Part shown: positions 42,424 to 51,556 of the stretch, piece by piece
Layout: each line of letters starts with the position of its first letter
How positions within the stretch are numbered: position 1 is the first letter of the stretch
Assembly: GCA_001717545.1 (NCBI GenBank)
Contig: CP017039.1
Location: 1,984,001-2,048,000 of the forward strand
DNA: 64,000 nucleotides
Direction: 5' to 3'
From: Anaerolineaceae bacterium oral taxon 439
GTDB taxonomy: Bacteria; Chloroflexota; Anaerolineae; Anaerolineales; Anaerolineaceae
Position numbers and translations under genes: made by a program
The notes under the pieces: generated by a model
Database searches by the model: none
What the model was told of the DNA's origin: nothing
The model's input: the letters and a program-made list of their open reading frames with translations, nothing else

Positions 42424-44100
42424 ATGTCCAACTCCGACCACGCTCAGATCACAGACGACGTAAGCCGCTGGGAAGCCGCGAAAAAAGAAACGCCGGAAAC
42501 GCTCGCGATCGCGGGAAAAATCCTGGACGACGTGATCGCCGGGGAAGACGTTTTCAAAGCCATCCGCAGCCATCCGATCCCTGACCGCGGCCATATCTCA
42601 AAATCGTCGCTGATTACCGTTTACCGCGCCCGCGTCGCGGCCGGGGAACTCGCCGAGGACGCCGGGCTCTACCTGAAGCTGCGGATGAAGCCGAGCCGGA
42701 CGCTGAGCGGAGTGACAACGGTTACCGTCCTGACCCGGCCGTTCCCATGCCCGGGGGAATGTATCTTCTGTCCCAACGACGCGCGGATGCCGAAGTCCTA
42801 TCTTCCCGACGAACCCGGCGCCGCGCGGGCCTTCCAGAACGAATTTGATCCGTACCGTCAGGTCCGGTCGCGCCTCCGTGCCTATGAAGCGGTCGGTCAT
42901 CCCACCGAAAAGATCGAGCTGCTGATCCTTGGCGGCTCCTGGACCTCCTATCCGATCGAATATCGCGAACGCTTTATCCAGCGCTGTTTCGACGCGATGA
43001 ACGGAGTCGATTCGTCCGACCTTGCCGCGGCTCAGCGCCTCAACGAATCCGCGGCGCATCGAAACGTCGGCCTCGTCGTGGAGACGCGGCCGGATGAGCT
43101 GGATCCTGCCGAACTGAAAGAGCTCCGACGCCTGGGCGCAACCAAAATCCAGCTCGGAATTCAAAGCCTCGACGATCGGATCTTAAAACTGAACCGCCGC
43201 GGGCATACCGTCCGGGAAGCGCTGAGCGCCGTCGCGCTCTGCCGCGCGGCCGGGTTCAAAATCGTCCTGCACTGGATGCCCAACCTGCTCGGCGCAACGC
43301 CGGAGTCCGACGCCAAAGATTTCGCCCGCCTCTGGTCGGCGGACCGCGGCGGACTGGGATTCTGTCCTGACGAAATAAAGATCTACCCGACGCAGCTCGT
43401 CAAAAACGCCGGCCTGTACCAGGAATGGATCGAAGGCCGCTACCGACCGTACGATACCGAAACGCTGATCGAGCTGATCGCCGCCGTCAAGCCAACCATC
43501 CCGCCGTACTGCCGCGTGAACCGCGTGATCCGCGATATCCCGTCGCATCACGTCGTCGCCGGGAACAGGCGAACCAGCCTGCGAATGGATATTCAGCGGC
43601 GTGTCCGGGAAAACAGGCAGACGTGCGCATGCATCCGCTGCCGCGAGATCAGGGGACAGCCGGTCAGCCCAGAAGAGCTGACGCTCCGGGACACAGTTTA
43701 TCAGGCTGCTTACGCCGAGGAACATTTCCTCCAATTCGTTGCCAGCGACGATAAGCTCGCCGGATATTTACGACTTTCGCTCCCCAAGGCGGAACGGCCA
43801 GACGTTGGAATCGACGAATTAGCGAACGCGGCGATCATCCGCGAAATCCATATCTACGGCCAGAGTCTCGGCGTCGGAGAAGAGGCCGACGGCGCGGCGC
43901 AGCATATCGGGCTGGGGAAACGGCTCATCGAGCGCGCCGTCGAAATCGCGGCGGAAAACCGCCTTCCCCACCTCGCCGTTATCGCCGCCGTCGGAACGCG
44001 CGGCTATTATCGGAAACGCGGATTCAGGGATGGGAACTTTTACATGATCCGCGACGTCTTTTCCGATAACGATCGCGGGGAAAATTCTGCGATACAATAG
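42424..44100 (+). CDS. elp3: tRNA U34 modification enzyme Elp3 (radical SAM / GNAT)
   Basis: 558 residues from the ATG at 42424, 19 bp after the CapA stop. The radical SAM cluster motif is CPGECIFC (CxxxCxxC, about 110-117). IQLGIQSLDDRIL and the central barrel match Elp3, and PSHHVVAGNRRTSLR is a conserved tRNA-binding region. The cysteine motif CACIRCREI in the linker is also typical. The C-terminal GNAT domain has IYGQSLGVG ... IGLGKRLIERA for acetyl-CoA. Bacterial stand-alone Elp3 proteins of this kind are known from Chloroflexota such as Dehalococcoides, and they carboxymethylate wobble uridine. The length is complete. The start overlaps an A/T-rich box and has no ribosome site. Confidence 0.92.
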   Translation: MSNSDHAQITDDVSRWEAAKKETPETLAIAGKILDDVIAGEDVFKAIRSHPIPDRGHISKSSLITVYRARVAAGELAEDAGLYLKLRMKPSRTLSGVTTVTVLTRPFPCPGECIFCPNDARMPKSYLPDEPGAARAFQNEFDPYRQVRSRLRAYEAVGHPTEKIELLILGGSWTSYPIEYRERFIQRCFDAMNGVDSSDLAAAQRLNESAAHRNVGLVVETRPDELDPAELKELRRLGATKIQLGIQSLDDRILKLNRRGHTVREALSAVALCRAAGFKIVLHWMPNLLGATPESDAKDFARLWSADRGGLGFCPDEIKIYPTQLVKNAGLYQEWIEGRYRPYDTETLIELIAAVKPTIPPYCRVNRVIRDIPSHHVVAGNRRTSLRMDIQRRVRENRQTCACIRCREIRGQPVSPEELTLRDTVYQAAYAEEHFLQFVASDDKLAGYLRLSLPKAERPDVGIDELANAAIIREIHIYGQSLGVGEEADGAAQHIGLGKRLIERAVEIAAENRLPHLAVIAAVGTRGYYRKRGFRDGNFYMIRDVFSDNDRGENSAIQ

Positions 44101-44132
44101 GGTCAAAGCTAACAGGAAAAACAGGAGCAGCG

Positions 44133-44855
44133 ATGAAAAAACAATTCTTCATCTTTTTATCGGTACTTGCAGGTATGCTTGCGATCATGTCCCCCGCCGC
44201 GGCGCAGAACGGCGCGACGGAATGCGGCAACGGTACAGTGACGGTCGCGTTTACCGCCCCCGGGAACCTGACGGATTTCACCTGCCTGACCGTTCCGACG
44301 GCCGAGCGCGCGCCCGACGGCCAGCCGCTTACCGCGGCGAAACTGGAATCTGCGGCGGTCGTTTTTAATCAGCTTCGCACCGCGAATCCGATTTCGCCGG
44401 AGCTGACCGTCTTTCCCGTTTCCGGGCTCAGCGCCGTCAATTCGGAAATTTACCAGAAAGCCGTCGACTTGACCGCGCTGATTAATTCGGTGACGACGAA
44501 CGGAATTGCCGCCATCACCGGCGACGTTCCCGTCCTCCCGCTGCAGGAAAAGCCGCAGCTGATGAGCGCGCTGCCAACCGTGTTAACGCCGCAGGGAATC
44601 AACGGGCTGCGCTTCCTGACCGCGTTCGACGATGCCTCCGCCGGAGTCACCAATAACAACATCGTCTATGCGTTTCAGGGACTTTCCGTCGACGGGCGCA
44701 ATATCGTCAGCGTCCTCTTCCCGATTCAGCATTCCGCGCTGACCGCGCCGGCGACCGCTCCGCGCGAATATAACTGGGCGGCGCTTCCGGAAGACGGCTG
44801 GACCCCGCGCCTCAGCGATTTAGACGAAATTATCAAGTCAATTACGCTTCGTTGA
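44133..44855 (+). CDS. Secreted protein of unknown function
   Basis: 240 residues with a clear signal peptide (MKKQFFIFLSVLAGMLAIMSPAAAQ, key features: KK, hydrophobic core, AAAQ cleavage). The mature part has two cysteines early (ATECGNG, DFTCLTV) that may form a disulfide, and no recognised domain. AGGAG precedes the start. TACAAT at 44097-44102, overlapping the elp3 stop, could serve as a promoter. Its stop overlaps the TTG start of the next membrane protein, so the two probably work together at the cell surface. Confidence 0.7.
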   Translation: MKKQFFIFLSVLAGMLAIMSPAAAQNGATECGNGTVTVAFTAPGNLTDFTCLTVPTAERAPDGQPLTAAKLESAAVVFNQLRTANPISPELTVFPVSGLSAVNSEIYQKAVDLTALINSVTTNGIAAITGDVPVLPLQEKPQLMSALPTVLTPQGINGLRFLTAFDDASAGVTNNNIVYAFQGLSVDGRNIVSVLFPIQHSALTAPATAPREYNWAALPEDGWTPRLSDLDEIIKSITLR

Positions 44856-46315
44856 GCCCTTCCGAAACGCCGGCCGACCCAGCTTCGCAGCAATCGGGAA
44901 CCGCTTTCCGGTTCCTGTTTGCGTTATGTCTGATCCTTGCCGCGGCGACGGTATGGATCGAGCGTGCCGGAGGCCAGACGCTGATCCATACCGTCACGCT
45001 TGAAATCACGGAACAGCGTTACGTCAGCGGCCGCCTCATCCGGCCGCTCTCCGCCCAATCGCTGGATCAGCGAACAGCGGTTTTTACGCTTTCCGAACGC
45101 GAGTTTTCACGGTACGATCGTCTCGCGGACGCCGAAAGCTGCGCCGCCTCCGGCCGGGTCTGCCTGACATCGGACGCCTATACGCAGGGCGATCGCAGCG
45201 ATTGGGTAACGACGGATTCTGGCGGGACGCCAGCGTCCGAGCTCATAGCCGCCGCCGTAAACCTTCTCGTTGCACAGCCGTTCGTCCGGGACGACAACGT
45301 CGCTGTCCAGCTGATCGGGTTCAGCGCCGGCGAGATCCGGACGTTCCGGTCCGCGTTGGAAAATACGGCGGCGGTCGTCTGGCTCCCGGACGGGAAAATC
45401 GATCAGCAGGAGCGGGACAAGCTGATCGAAATATACGGATCTACCCTGACGATCGCAGGGCCGGAGCTGCCGCACGGCGCGAAGAATCGGACGCTGGAAA
45501 AAGTTCTGTCTGCGCTCGACCCGGAGAATTCAGCGCGACGCAGTTCCGATCGGCCGCGCTTCCCGCTGGCGCCCACGCTTGCCTTGCTGTTCCAGCTCGC
45601 GCTGCCTGGCGCCTTGATCTGCGCGCTGCCGCGCGCGCAATTCCCGAAGGACGTCGGATCAAAATCGGGCGGGAAATATTCCGGAGCGGGCGTGCGCGTT
45701 TTAGTCTCTGCGTTCGTCCTTGCCGCTTCGACCGGATGTTTTGTTTATCCGCAGGTAATATTCTCCCGCCCGCGTTTCGTTTCCGATTCGCTCGTCCTCG
45801 CGATCGCCGCGGGCTCATTCCTGATCACAGGATACGCCGCCGGGCGGAAACTTCCCGATCCCTCGTCCGCGCCTGAAGCGAAACCTGTCCGGTTTCTTCC
45901 CGCGTTCGTCTGGCTGACGGCGCTGCCGCTCGCGATTTTTTACCTGACCGATAACCCTTTCCGTGTTGCCGGTCTTGGAAGCGCCTTTCTATATCCGGGT
46001 CAGCTGGCTACCGCCGCATGGTACTGGCCCGTTTTCACGCTTTTCGCCGGGTCGCTCCGCGCCGCCGCAGGAGCCGCGCCGAAAGAGAGAGCCGCGCTCG
46101 CGCTGATCGTCGCCGGCGCGCCCGTCGTCGCGATTCTTCGATCCGGCGCGTTCGATTCGCCGGCCGCAGCCGTCCTCGCGCTCGGGGCGTTCGCAGTCTG
46201 GATCGCTGGGAACGTCTATATCGATTACCGCCGGCGCTCTTCGCGAGGCGCGCGTCTGATCCTGGCGCTGTACGCGGCGCTTCTGTTCAGTTCAGGTATA
46301 ATGATTTCGTTGTAG
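44852..46315 (+). CDS. Membrane protein of unknown function
   Basis: 487 residues starting at a TTG whose last two bases belong to the upstream TGA stop (TTGA overlap). One membrane segment lies near 22-37, followed by a ~190-residue outside domain (with LVAQPFVRDDNVAVQLIGFS), then about seven membrane segments from 235 to the end. No family recognised. The domain order, tight coupling to the secreted protein before it, and absence of catalytic motifs suggest an envelope component. Confidence 0.65.
   Translation: MSPSETPADPASQQSGTAFRFLFALCLILAAATVWIERAGGQTLIHTVTLEITEQRYVSGRLIRPLSAQSLDQRTAVFTLSEREFSRYDRLADAESCAASGRVCLTSDAYTQGDRSDWVTTDSGGTPASELIAAAVNLLVAQPFVRDDNVAVQLIGFSAGEIRTFRSALENTAAVVWLPDGKIDQQERDKLIEIYGSTLTIAGPELPHGAKNRTLEKVLSALDPENSARRSSDRPRFPLAPTLALLFQLALPGALICALPRAQFPKDVGSKSGGKYSGAGVRVLVSAFVLAASTGCFVYPQVIFSRPRFVSDSLVLAIAAGSFLITGYAAGRKLPDPSSAPEAKPVRFLPAFVWLTALPLAIFYLTDNPFRVAGLGSAFLYPGQLATAAWYWPVFTLFAGSLRAAAGAAPKERAALALIVAGAPVVAILRSGAFDSPAAAVLALGAFAVWIAGNVYIDYRRRSSRGARLILALYAALLFSSGIMISL
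46297..46302 (+). promoter_or_regulatory. -10 box upstream of the small membrane protein gene
   Basis: TATAAT inside the 3' end of the preceding gene, 28 bp before the ATG at 46331, which has AGGAGA upstream. Confidence 0.4.
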
Positions 46316-46330
46316 GAGACAGGATACGCT

Positions 46331-46822
46331 ATGAAAGAAAATCGCCTTCGCTCTTTTCTGACCTTTTTCTGCTTTATCGCGCTGTATGCGGTTGGATTCG
46401 GATTTCTGATCCTGCGCCTGATCCGCGAGGACGCCGTCGGACTCTACCGCGGGTCGTTCGCGCTTCCCGGCTTCTTCCCGTCGCAAACGAACCTCGAAGC
46501 GTTCTCGCTCATCGCGCTTCTGACGCTCGCGATTTCGAACGCGATCGTCGCGCTGGACCCGGTTCAGATCAACCGGCGGAAAAACGTCCTGGTCAACAGC
46601 CTGGTTCTCGCCGGGATGATTTTCTCCTGGTACTTCCTGCTCATCCGTTCGGGGAACATGATCGGGGCGCTCGTCATGACGATCGCCGAATTCCTGGTCA
46701 GCCTGATCGTCATCTCAATGCTCTACCTGGTTGAGCATCGAGCCGGATACTATTTCATTCCGACGCTCCTTTGGGCGCTTTTTCGAATTATTCTGAGTAT
46801 TTTTCTGGTCGCCCGGAACTGA
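46331..46822 (+). CDS. Small membrane protein, weakly TspO/MBR-like
   Basis: 163 residues with about five hydrophobic helices. The length, helix count and the ending AGYYFIPTLLWALFRIILS recall the last two helices of TspO/MBR proteins (tetrapyrrole-binding membrane proteins), but the usual tryptophan motifs are poor. It is best treated as unknown. Its 3' end overlaps the convergent NYN-domain gene by 35 bp. Confidence 0.55.
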   Translation: MKENRLRSFLTFFCFIALYAVGFGFLILRLIREDAVGLYRGSFALPGFFPSQTNLEAFSLIALLTLAISNAIVALDPVQINRRKNVLVNSLVLAGMIFSWYFLLIRSGNMIGALVMTIAEFLVSLIVISMLYLVEHRAGYYFIPTLLWALFRIILSIFLVARN

Positions 46823-47285
46823 AAATATCGGCCCAGAACGCGATTTCGCTTTCGCTGAGCCGCGGTTCGTCGCGCTGCGCCTGAGGTCGGGGCCGACGCT
46901 TCGGCGGATTCCGGAACGCCTCTTCAACTTCGGCCGCAAACGCCTCAGACGAGACAACACGCGCGCCGAAGCCCCTGACCTGAACCTGAACGCTGCGATC
47001 CGACGTCACGACTGTAATCGAATCGCTCTTCTTCATCTTCGATACCCGGTAAATCAGCGCCGCGTCGGCGCTCGTCCGCCCGCTCACGAAATGGACCCGG
47101 ATCGTCCCGACCGTTTCCTCATGCGCAGCCCCGTTCCGCCCCCGATCGAAATAAACCTCGATCGTTCGCCCGGTCAGCCGCGCGTATTCGTTCAGCCGCG
47201 CTGATAAAGACGCTTCGTCCGTCTCCGCCCGGAGCGACAGTCCCATTTTGGGGATCAGGTTATGCCCGTCGATCAGCCATTTCAT
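46788..47285 (-). CDS. NYN-domain (YacP/Rae1-like) ribonuclease
   Basis: 165 residues. It begins MKWLIDGHNLIPKMGLS, the DGHNL motif of NYN/PIN-like nucleases (first acidic residue). The EVYFDRGRNGAAHEE and SGRTSADAALIYRV segments carry further acidic residues, and ITVVTSDRSVQVQVRGFGA is the typical last strand-helix. The basic tail PPKRRPRPQ may bind RNA. YacP/Rae1 relatives cleave mRNA on ribosomes or take part in RNA processing. It is convergent with, and overlaps, the small membrane protein gene. Confidence 0.82.
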   Translation of the reverse strand: MKWLIDGHNLIPKMGLSLRAETDEASLSARLNEYARLTGRTIEVYFDRGRNGAAHEETVGTIRVHFVSGRTSADAALIYRVSKMKKSDSITVVTSDRSVQVQVRGFGARVVSSEAFAAEVEEAFRNPPKRRPRPQAQRDEPRLSESEIAFWADIFSSGRPEKYSE

Positions 47286-47293
47286 ATACAGCT

Positions 47294-47299
47294 ATTTTA
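47294..47299 (-). promoter_or_regulatory. -10 box of a probably leaderless transcript (NYN gene)
   Basis: Minus-strand TAAAAT ends 8 nt before the ATG at 47285. Confidence 0.45.
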
Positions 47300-47354
47300 C
47301 CCGCTGACGCGTCATCGTCCGCCGCCTTGTAAAAAAACCATTCCGGATATCGAT

Positions 47355-47360
47355 TAAAAT
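47355..47360 (+). promoter_or_regulatory. -10 box of a probably leaderless transcript (lamin-tail gene)
   Basis: TAAAAT ends 6 nt before the ATG at 47367; divergent from the NYN promoter 56 bp away. Confidence 0.45.
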
Positions 47361-47366
47361 AATCTC

Positions 47367-48005
47367 ATGAAGTCTGCGTTAAAAATTTTATTAATTCTGA
47401 TCGTCAATATCATCGTCAGCTTTTCAGCCGCGCTGGCGGCTTTATACTGGTGGGAAAAGACGCAGAGCGATCCGCCGCCGATTTCGGTCGGCGAAATCAT
47501 CGCCCCGCTCGCTCCGAACGCCTCCGACGCAGGCGGCGCCGTCCCAACGCATGTCATCGCGATCGAACTGGAACCAAACGTCCGGCTGACCGCGATCGCG
47601 CTTCCAACCGAGGCGATCTCGGGCGTCGCGGTATCCGACCTCGTCGGCGAATCGACGCCGACACCCGAAGGATTCGTCCCGGTAACGAGGGACCGGCTGG
47701 TTTCGATCGTATCCGTATTCGGAATGGGCGACCTGAACAGCGAGACCGTCCGGATCCAGTCCAACGCCGACGAAGTCGTCAGCCTTGAAGGCTGGACAAT
47801 TCAGGACGCAGAAAACAACATCTTTACCTTCCCCGCGATTCAGCTCATCCGCAAAGGCATTTTTATCGAACTGTATACCCGTTTGGGACATACGACGCCG
47901 TTCGAACTCTACTGGGACCAACCGGAAGCCCGCTGGCAGAGCGGCGAGACAGTCGTCCTCAGGGACAGCACCGGCCAGATCCAATCGGCCTACCGGATCC
48001 CCTGA
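47367..48005 (+). CDS. Membrane-anchored lamin-tail-domain protein
   Basis: 212 residues. One N-terminal helix (about 5-28) anchors or exports the protein. A Pro-rich and Ala-rich spacer follows, then a C-terminal beta domain with NSETVRIQSNADEVVSLEGW and TIQDAENNIFTFP, the LTD (lamin-tail) pattern of Ig-like sandwich domains used for extracellular binding. The ligand is unknown. The gene is short and appears monocistronic ahead of the dnaX promoter. Confidence 0.7.
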   Translation: MKSALKILLILIVNIIVSFSAALAALYWWEKTQSDPPPISVGEIIAPLAPNASDAGGAVPTHVIAIELEPNVRLTAIALPTEAISGVAVSDLVGESTPTPEGFVPVTRDRLVSIVSVFGMGDLNSETVRIQSNADEVVSLEGWTIQDAENNIFTFPAIQLIRKGIFIELYTRLGHTTPFELYWDQPEARWQSGETVVLRDSTGQIQSAYRIP

Positions 48006-48016
48006 CCGCAATACGG

Positions 48017-48022
48017 TATAAT
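48017..48022 (+). promoter_or_regulatory. -10 box of the dnaX-ebfC-recR operon
   Basis: TATAAT with a leader of about 65 nt; AAAGGAG (48078-48084) serves the dnaX start. No clear -35. Confidence 0.5.
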
Positions 48023-48094
48023 CACAGCGACGGAGAAGAGCTTTTACGGAAAAAATTTCCCGCCGGAAAGCGACAGAAAGGAGAACGTTCATCG

Positions 48095-49708
48095 ATGGCA
48101 ATTCAGGCGTTATACCGCCGCTGGCGCCCGCAGCGTTGGGAAGACTTCGTCGGGCAGGAACATATCGTCCGCGTCATGCGCAACGCGATCAAAGCCAATC
48201 GGTTATCGCATGCTTACCTGTTCTCCGGACCACGCGGAACGGGGAAAACGACGATGGCGCGCATGATCGGACGCGCGGTCAACTGCACCCATGACGATCC
48301 TGCAAAACATCCCTGCGACGAATGCGAAAACTGCCGTGCGGCGTTAGACGATCGCTTTCTCGATATTATCGAAATCGACGCCGCTTCGAATACCGGCGTA
48401 GACGATATCCGCGACCTGCGCGATAAAATCAACTTCGCGCCGGGACAGGGAAAAATGAAAGTCTATATTATCGACGAGGTTCATATGCTGTCGACGGCGG
48501 CGTTCAACGCACTGCTGAAAACGCTCGAAGAGCCCCCGAGCCATTCGATGTTCATTCTGGCGACAACCGAGCTCCAGAAAATTCCGGCGACAGTCCTTTC
48601 CCGCTGTCAGCATCATGAATTCCGCCGTTTTCCGACGACAGAAATCAGCCGCTATCTTCAGAAGATCTGCGACACGGAAAACTTTCCGTACGAACCGGAA
48701 GCGCTGACGCTGATCTCGCGGCAGTCGACCGGCGCGATGCGCGACGCGCTTTCGCTCCTCGATCAGCTTTCCTCGACCGGCGACAAACTGACCCTCGCCA
48801 TGGCGCAAACGATCTTAGGCGTCGCAACCAGCCAGGCCGTCGTCGAGCTCATCGACGCTATCGCCGAAAAAGATCCTGCCGCCGGGTTGTCGATCCTGCA
48901 TGCTGCGATGGACAGCGGAACCGAACCGCGTCAGATCGCCAGACAGGCCGTCGAGTATCTGCGCTGGATGCTGAACCTGCGAATGGGGGCCAACGAAACC
49001 GTCGAACTTCCACAGGAGTCGCGTTCGAAAATCGCCGAACAGGCGAAGCGGTTCAGCGTTGAGCGGCTGGTAACGCTGATCCAGTTCTTCAATCAGGCCG
49101 TCGTCGACAGCCGCGCTGGATGGAATCCCGGGCTGGACCTGGAAATCGCGCTGGCGCAAAGCTGCGCTGAGGAGAAAACCGCGCCTCAGCCATCCGTCGT
49201 CCAGCCGCAGCCAGCGCAGAAGCAGCCGCCAGCCGTCCGCGTCGTCGACCGCCCGGCCGGGCCGCATGTCGAAACGCTTCCGTCCCCGGAAGAACTCGAA
49301 AGCGAAGGGATGGATGAAATCGCAATAACCAGCAAGGTCTACATCCGCAAAGGGAACCATCCTGATCCGTCCGTCGCCAAAGACGAGATTATTAAAAACT
49401 GGAGCGAAATCCGCGGAATTATCCGGGAATATGACCCCGTTTTAGACGCGCTCCTTTCGCACGCAAAGGTCATGGACGTCAAGGATGGAATCCTGACGCT
49501 TTCCTATTCGCATGACACCGCCGCCAACAATATCAACAGCAACGGCAAGCTCCTCCTTTGGACCAGCGCCGCGATCACAAAAGTCATCGGCAAAAACGTC
49601 GGCGTCCGCAGCGCGACCGTTCGCAGCTCCGCCGGCAAGACCGGGAACCAGTCGCTCGTCAGCGCCGCGCTCGAGCTCGGCGGGAAGCTCGTCAACGACA
49701 AGAAATAA
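48095..49708 (+). CDS. dnaX: DNA polymerase III subunit gamma/tau
   Basis: 537 residues. AAA+ clamp-loader ATPase: Walker A GPRGTGKTT (45-53), the four-cysteine zinc module (CTHDDPAKHPCDECENC), Walker B YIIDEVHML, and the SRC motif LSRCQHHEFRR. Domain III lies near 250-350, then a Pro/Gln-rich linker (QPQPAQKQPPAVR) and a short tau-like C-terminal domain. It loads the sliding clamp on DNA at the replication fork. The order dnaX, YbaB/EbfC gene, recR is conserved across bacteria and confirms the call. Confidence 0.96.
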   Translation: MAIQALYRRWRPQRWEDFVGQEHIVRVMRNAIKANRLSHAYLFSGPRGTGKTTMARMIGRAVNCTHDDPAKHPCDECENCRAALDDRFLDIIEIDAASNTGVDDIRDLRDKINFAPGQGKMKVYIIDEVHMLSTAAFNALLKTLEEPPSHSMFILATTELQKIPATVLSRCQHHEFRRFPTTEISRYLQKICDTENFPYEPEALTLISRQSTGAMRDALSLLDQLSSTGDKLTLAMAQTILGVATSQAVVELIDAIAEKDPAAGLSILHAAMDSGTEPRQIARQAVEYLRWMLNLRMGANETVELPQESRSKIAEQAKRFSVERLVTLIQFFNQAVVDSRAGWNPGLDLEIALAQSCAEEKTAPQPSVVQPQPAQKQPPAVRVVDRPAGPHVETLPSPEELESEGMDEIAITSKVYIRKGNHPDPSVAKDEIIKNWSEIRGIIREYDPVLDALLSHAKVMDVKDGILTLSYSHDTAANNINSNGKLLLWTSAAITKVIGKNVGVRSATVRSSAGKTGNQSLVSAALELGGKLVNDKK

Positions 49709-49770
49709 GCCGGAACGGAAGCTTCCTTCCCGGCTCAGAACCTGATAAAAGAAAGAGGGATTATTGATTC

Positions 49771-50118
49771 ATGGCAAAAGGATACGGAAAAATCGGCGGG
49801 GCGCCCCGGTCGGGCGGAAATATGAAAGCGCAGGTCCAGGCGCTTCAGAAGCAAATGCAGGAACAGCAGGCGAAAATCGCCGAAATGGAAACCACGACGA
49901 CCGTCGGCGGCGGCGCGATTAAAATCACGATGACCGGCGATCAGGTCTGTAAATCGGTCGTTATCGATCCCGAATTCCTGAAAGACAGCGACGCGGAAAC
50001 GCTCCAGGACATCCTCCTGAGCGGATTTAACATGGCGCTCGAACAGAGCCGGAAACTCGCCGACGAAAATATGGGCTTTTTAGGAAATACGCTCTCCTCG
50101 TTAGGGCTGAATTTCTGA
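49771..50118 (+). CDS. YbaB/EbfC-family nucleoid-associated protein
   Basis: 115 residues. A Gly/Lys-rich N terminus precedes a long helix (KAQVQALQKQMQEQQAKIAEM) and the family core TVGGGAIKITMTGDQVCKSVVIDP. It forms small dimeric tweezers that bind DNA. It lies between dnaX and recR with GAAAGAGGG upstream. Its stop is 3 bp from the recR start. Confidence 0.93.
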   Translation: MAKGYGKIGGAPRSGGNMKAQVQALQKQMQEQQAKIAEMETTTTVGGGAIKITMTGDQVCKSVVIDPEFLKDSDAETLQDILLSGFNMALEQSRKLADENMGFLGNTLSSLGLNF

Positions 50119-50121
50119 CGC

Positions 50122-50730
50122 ATGGCGCTCATTCCTGAATCCGTTCAGGCGCTGATCGACGCGTTTTCGCGGCTTCCCGGTATCGGACCGCGGACGGCCT
50201 CACGCCTGACGTTCTTCCTGCTGAAAAACGAGAGCGACGCGGGAGAAAACCTGGCGGAAGCGTTGACAAAGCTGAAAAGCGAGACGGCGTTCTGTCCCGA
50301 ATGCTTCAATATTATGAACGCGGGGAAAGAACGCTGCGATATCTGCGCCTCATCATCGCGCGATGACGACGTTCTCTGCGTCGTCGAATCGCCGATGGAC
50401 GTGATCGTCCTGGAGCAATCCGGCGGTTATTTCGGAAAATATCATGTCCTTCACGGCGCGCTGTCGCCAATCGAAGGCGTCAATCCGGAGGACCTCCGCC
50501 TCAGCGAGCTATTCAGCCGCGTTGAAACGGGGAATTTCAGCGAAGTCATCGTCGCGACCAATCCGTCGATGGAGGGCGACGCAACTGCGCTGTATATCCG
50601 GAAAAAGCTGGAGCATCTTCCATCCATACAGTTCTCCCGGCTGGCGCGCGGGCTTCCCGTCGGGGGCGAACTCGAGTACGCCGATCCGAATACGCTCCTT
50701 CGCGCACTCTCGGGACGGCAAAAATTCTAA
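50122..50730 (+). CDS. recR: Recombination protein RecR
   Basis: 202 residues. Helix-hairpin-helix LPGIGPRTASRLTFFLL at 18-34, a zinc finger with CPEC and CDIC (about 57-75), and a Toprim domain (VVESPMDVIVLEQSGGYFGKYHVLHG and the acidic ATNPSMEGDATA). It acts with RecO/RecF in loading RecA at gaps. It is the last gene of the dnaX operon, with near-zero spacing to the YbaB gene. Confidence 0.96.
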   Translation: MALIPESVQALIDAFSRLPGIGPRTASRLTFFLLKNESDAGENLAEALTKLKSETAFCPECFNIMNAGKERCDICASSSRDDDVLCVVESPMDVIVLEQSGGYFGKYHVLHGALSPIEGVNPEDLRLSELFSRVETGNFSEVIVATNPSMEGDATALYIRKKLEHLPSIQFSRLARGLPVGGELEYADPNTLLRALSGRQKF

Positions 50731-50753
50731 CAATCCTTTTCATCTTCCGGGAT

Positions 50754-50792
50754 AAAACAAGGAAAGCGCGGCGGATCTCCACTGCGCTTTCC
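50754..50792 (-). terminator. Terminator for the minus-strand Ig-like gene (perhaps bidirectional)
   Basis: GGAAAGCGC (50761-50769) pairs with GCGCTTTCC (50784-50792); on the minus strand TTGTTTT follows. Confidence 0.6.
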
Positions 50793-50812
50793 AGAAATAC
50801 CCGGATTCCCTT

Positions 50813-51481
50813 TTATTTATGCGGAACGTAAATATACACCGAAAACGGGCAGAACAACCGCGAATACGTCTCCTCGATATTATTATTGAAAACGCCATGA
50901 ACTAAATAATACGTCGAGTAATATTTCCCGTTCTCGCTCGATTCGTCCTTCGGCGCTTCCATTCGGATTTTCCAGCGGATCGATTGCCCCGGATAGACGA
51001 TTCTCGCTGAATCGTAATCCTTATCAATATCGTACGTATACCGTTTCTCGATCTCCATTCGCCATCCGGTATACTGCTGAACGTCGACGTCCGTGGACCA
51101 GGGCTGCGTCCCCGTATTCGTAAACGTCACGTCAAAATCGAAGTCCTCGCCCGGATAAAACTGCTGATAAAAATACGGCTTATTGACGTTAACGGCGCAA
51201 TCGTATGCCTTGCGGGCAACGAGGTCATCGGGAAGGACGTGCGGCGTTTGGGCTGCGTTCGGCGTAGCCGTCACCACAATCACGTACGGCGTTTGCGTCG
51301 GCTGCGGAATGGGGGGAACGACCGTCGGATTTTGGAGCCGGAGGCGGATATTCTGAAGAAGCGGCGCCGCCGGAGTCGGAACGACCGTCTGAGCCTTGAC
51401 GAACGTCGGCGTCATCAGTCCGAACAGGATCAAAAAAACGCCAAGCTTTAATCCTGCTATTAAATAAGTCCGTTTTTTCAT
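50813..51481 (-). CDS. Secreted protein with a C-terminal NBR1-type Ig-like domain
   Basis: 222 residues from MKKRTYLIAGLKLGVFLI at 51481; an in-frame ATG at 51502 is less likely. The signal peptide ends near VKAQ. A Pro/Thr-rich spacer (about 40-95) leads into a beta-sandwich with FDFDVTFTNTGTQPWSTDV and PGQSIRWKIRMEAP, the pattern of NBR1-type Ig-like (FW) domains common in secreted Chloroflexota proteins. It probably mediates surface binding. It is divergent from the FliB-like gene with 75 bp between. Confidence 0.72.
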   Translation of the reverse strand: MKKRTYLIAGLKLGVFLILFGLMTPTFVKAQTVVPTPAAPLLQNIRLRLQNPTVVPPIPQPTQTPYVIVVTATPNAAQTPHVLPDDLVARKAYDCAVNVNKPYFYQQFYPGEDFDFDVTFTNTGTQPWSTDVDVQQYTGWRMEIEKRYTYDIDKDYDSARIVYPGQSIRWKIRMEAPKDESSENGKYYSTYYLVHGVFNNNIEETYSRLFCPFSVYIYVPHK

Positions 51482-51513
51482 AGGATGACCTTTCATTTTC
51501 ATTTTTCCACGAC

Positions 51514-51519
51514 TATAAT
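51514..51519 (+). promoter_or_regulatory. -10 box of the FliB-like gene
   Basis: TATAAT with a weak -35 (TTTCAT 51491-51496) at 17 bp; the start codon is at 51557. Confidence 0.4.
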
Positions 51520-51556
51520 ATCTTACCGTAAACTTTCCGAAAAAGGTTTACGTTCT

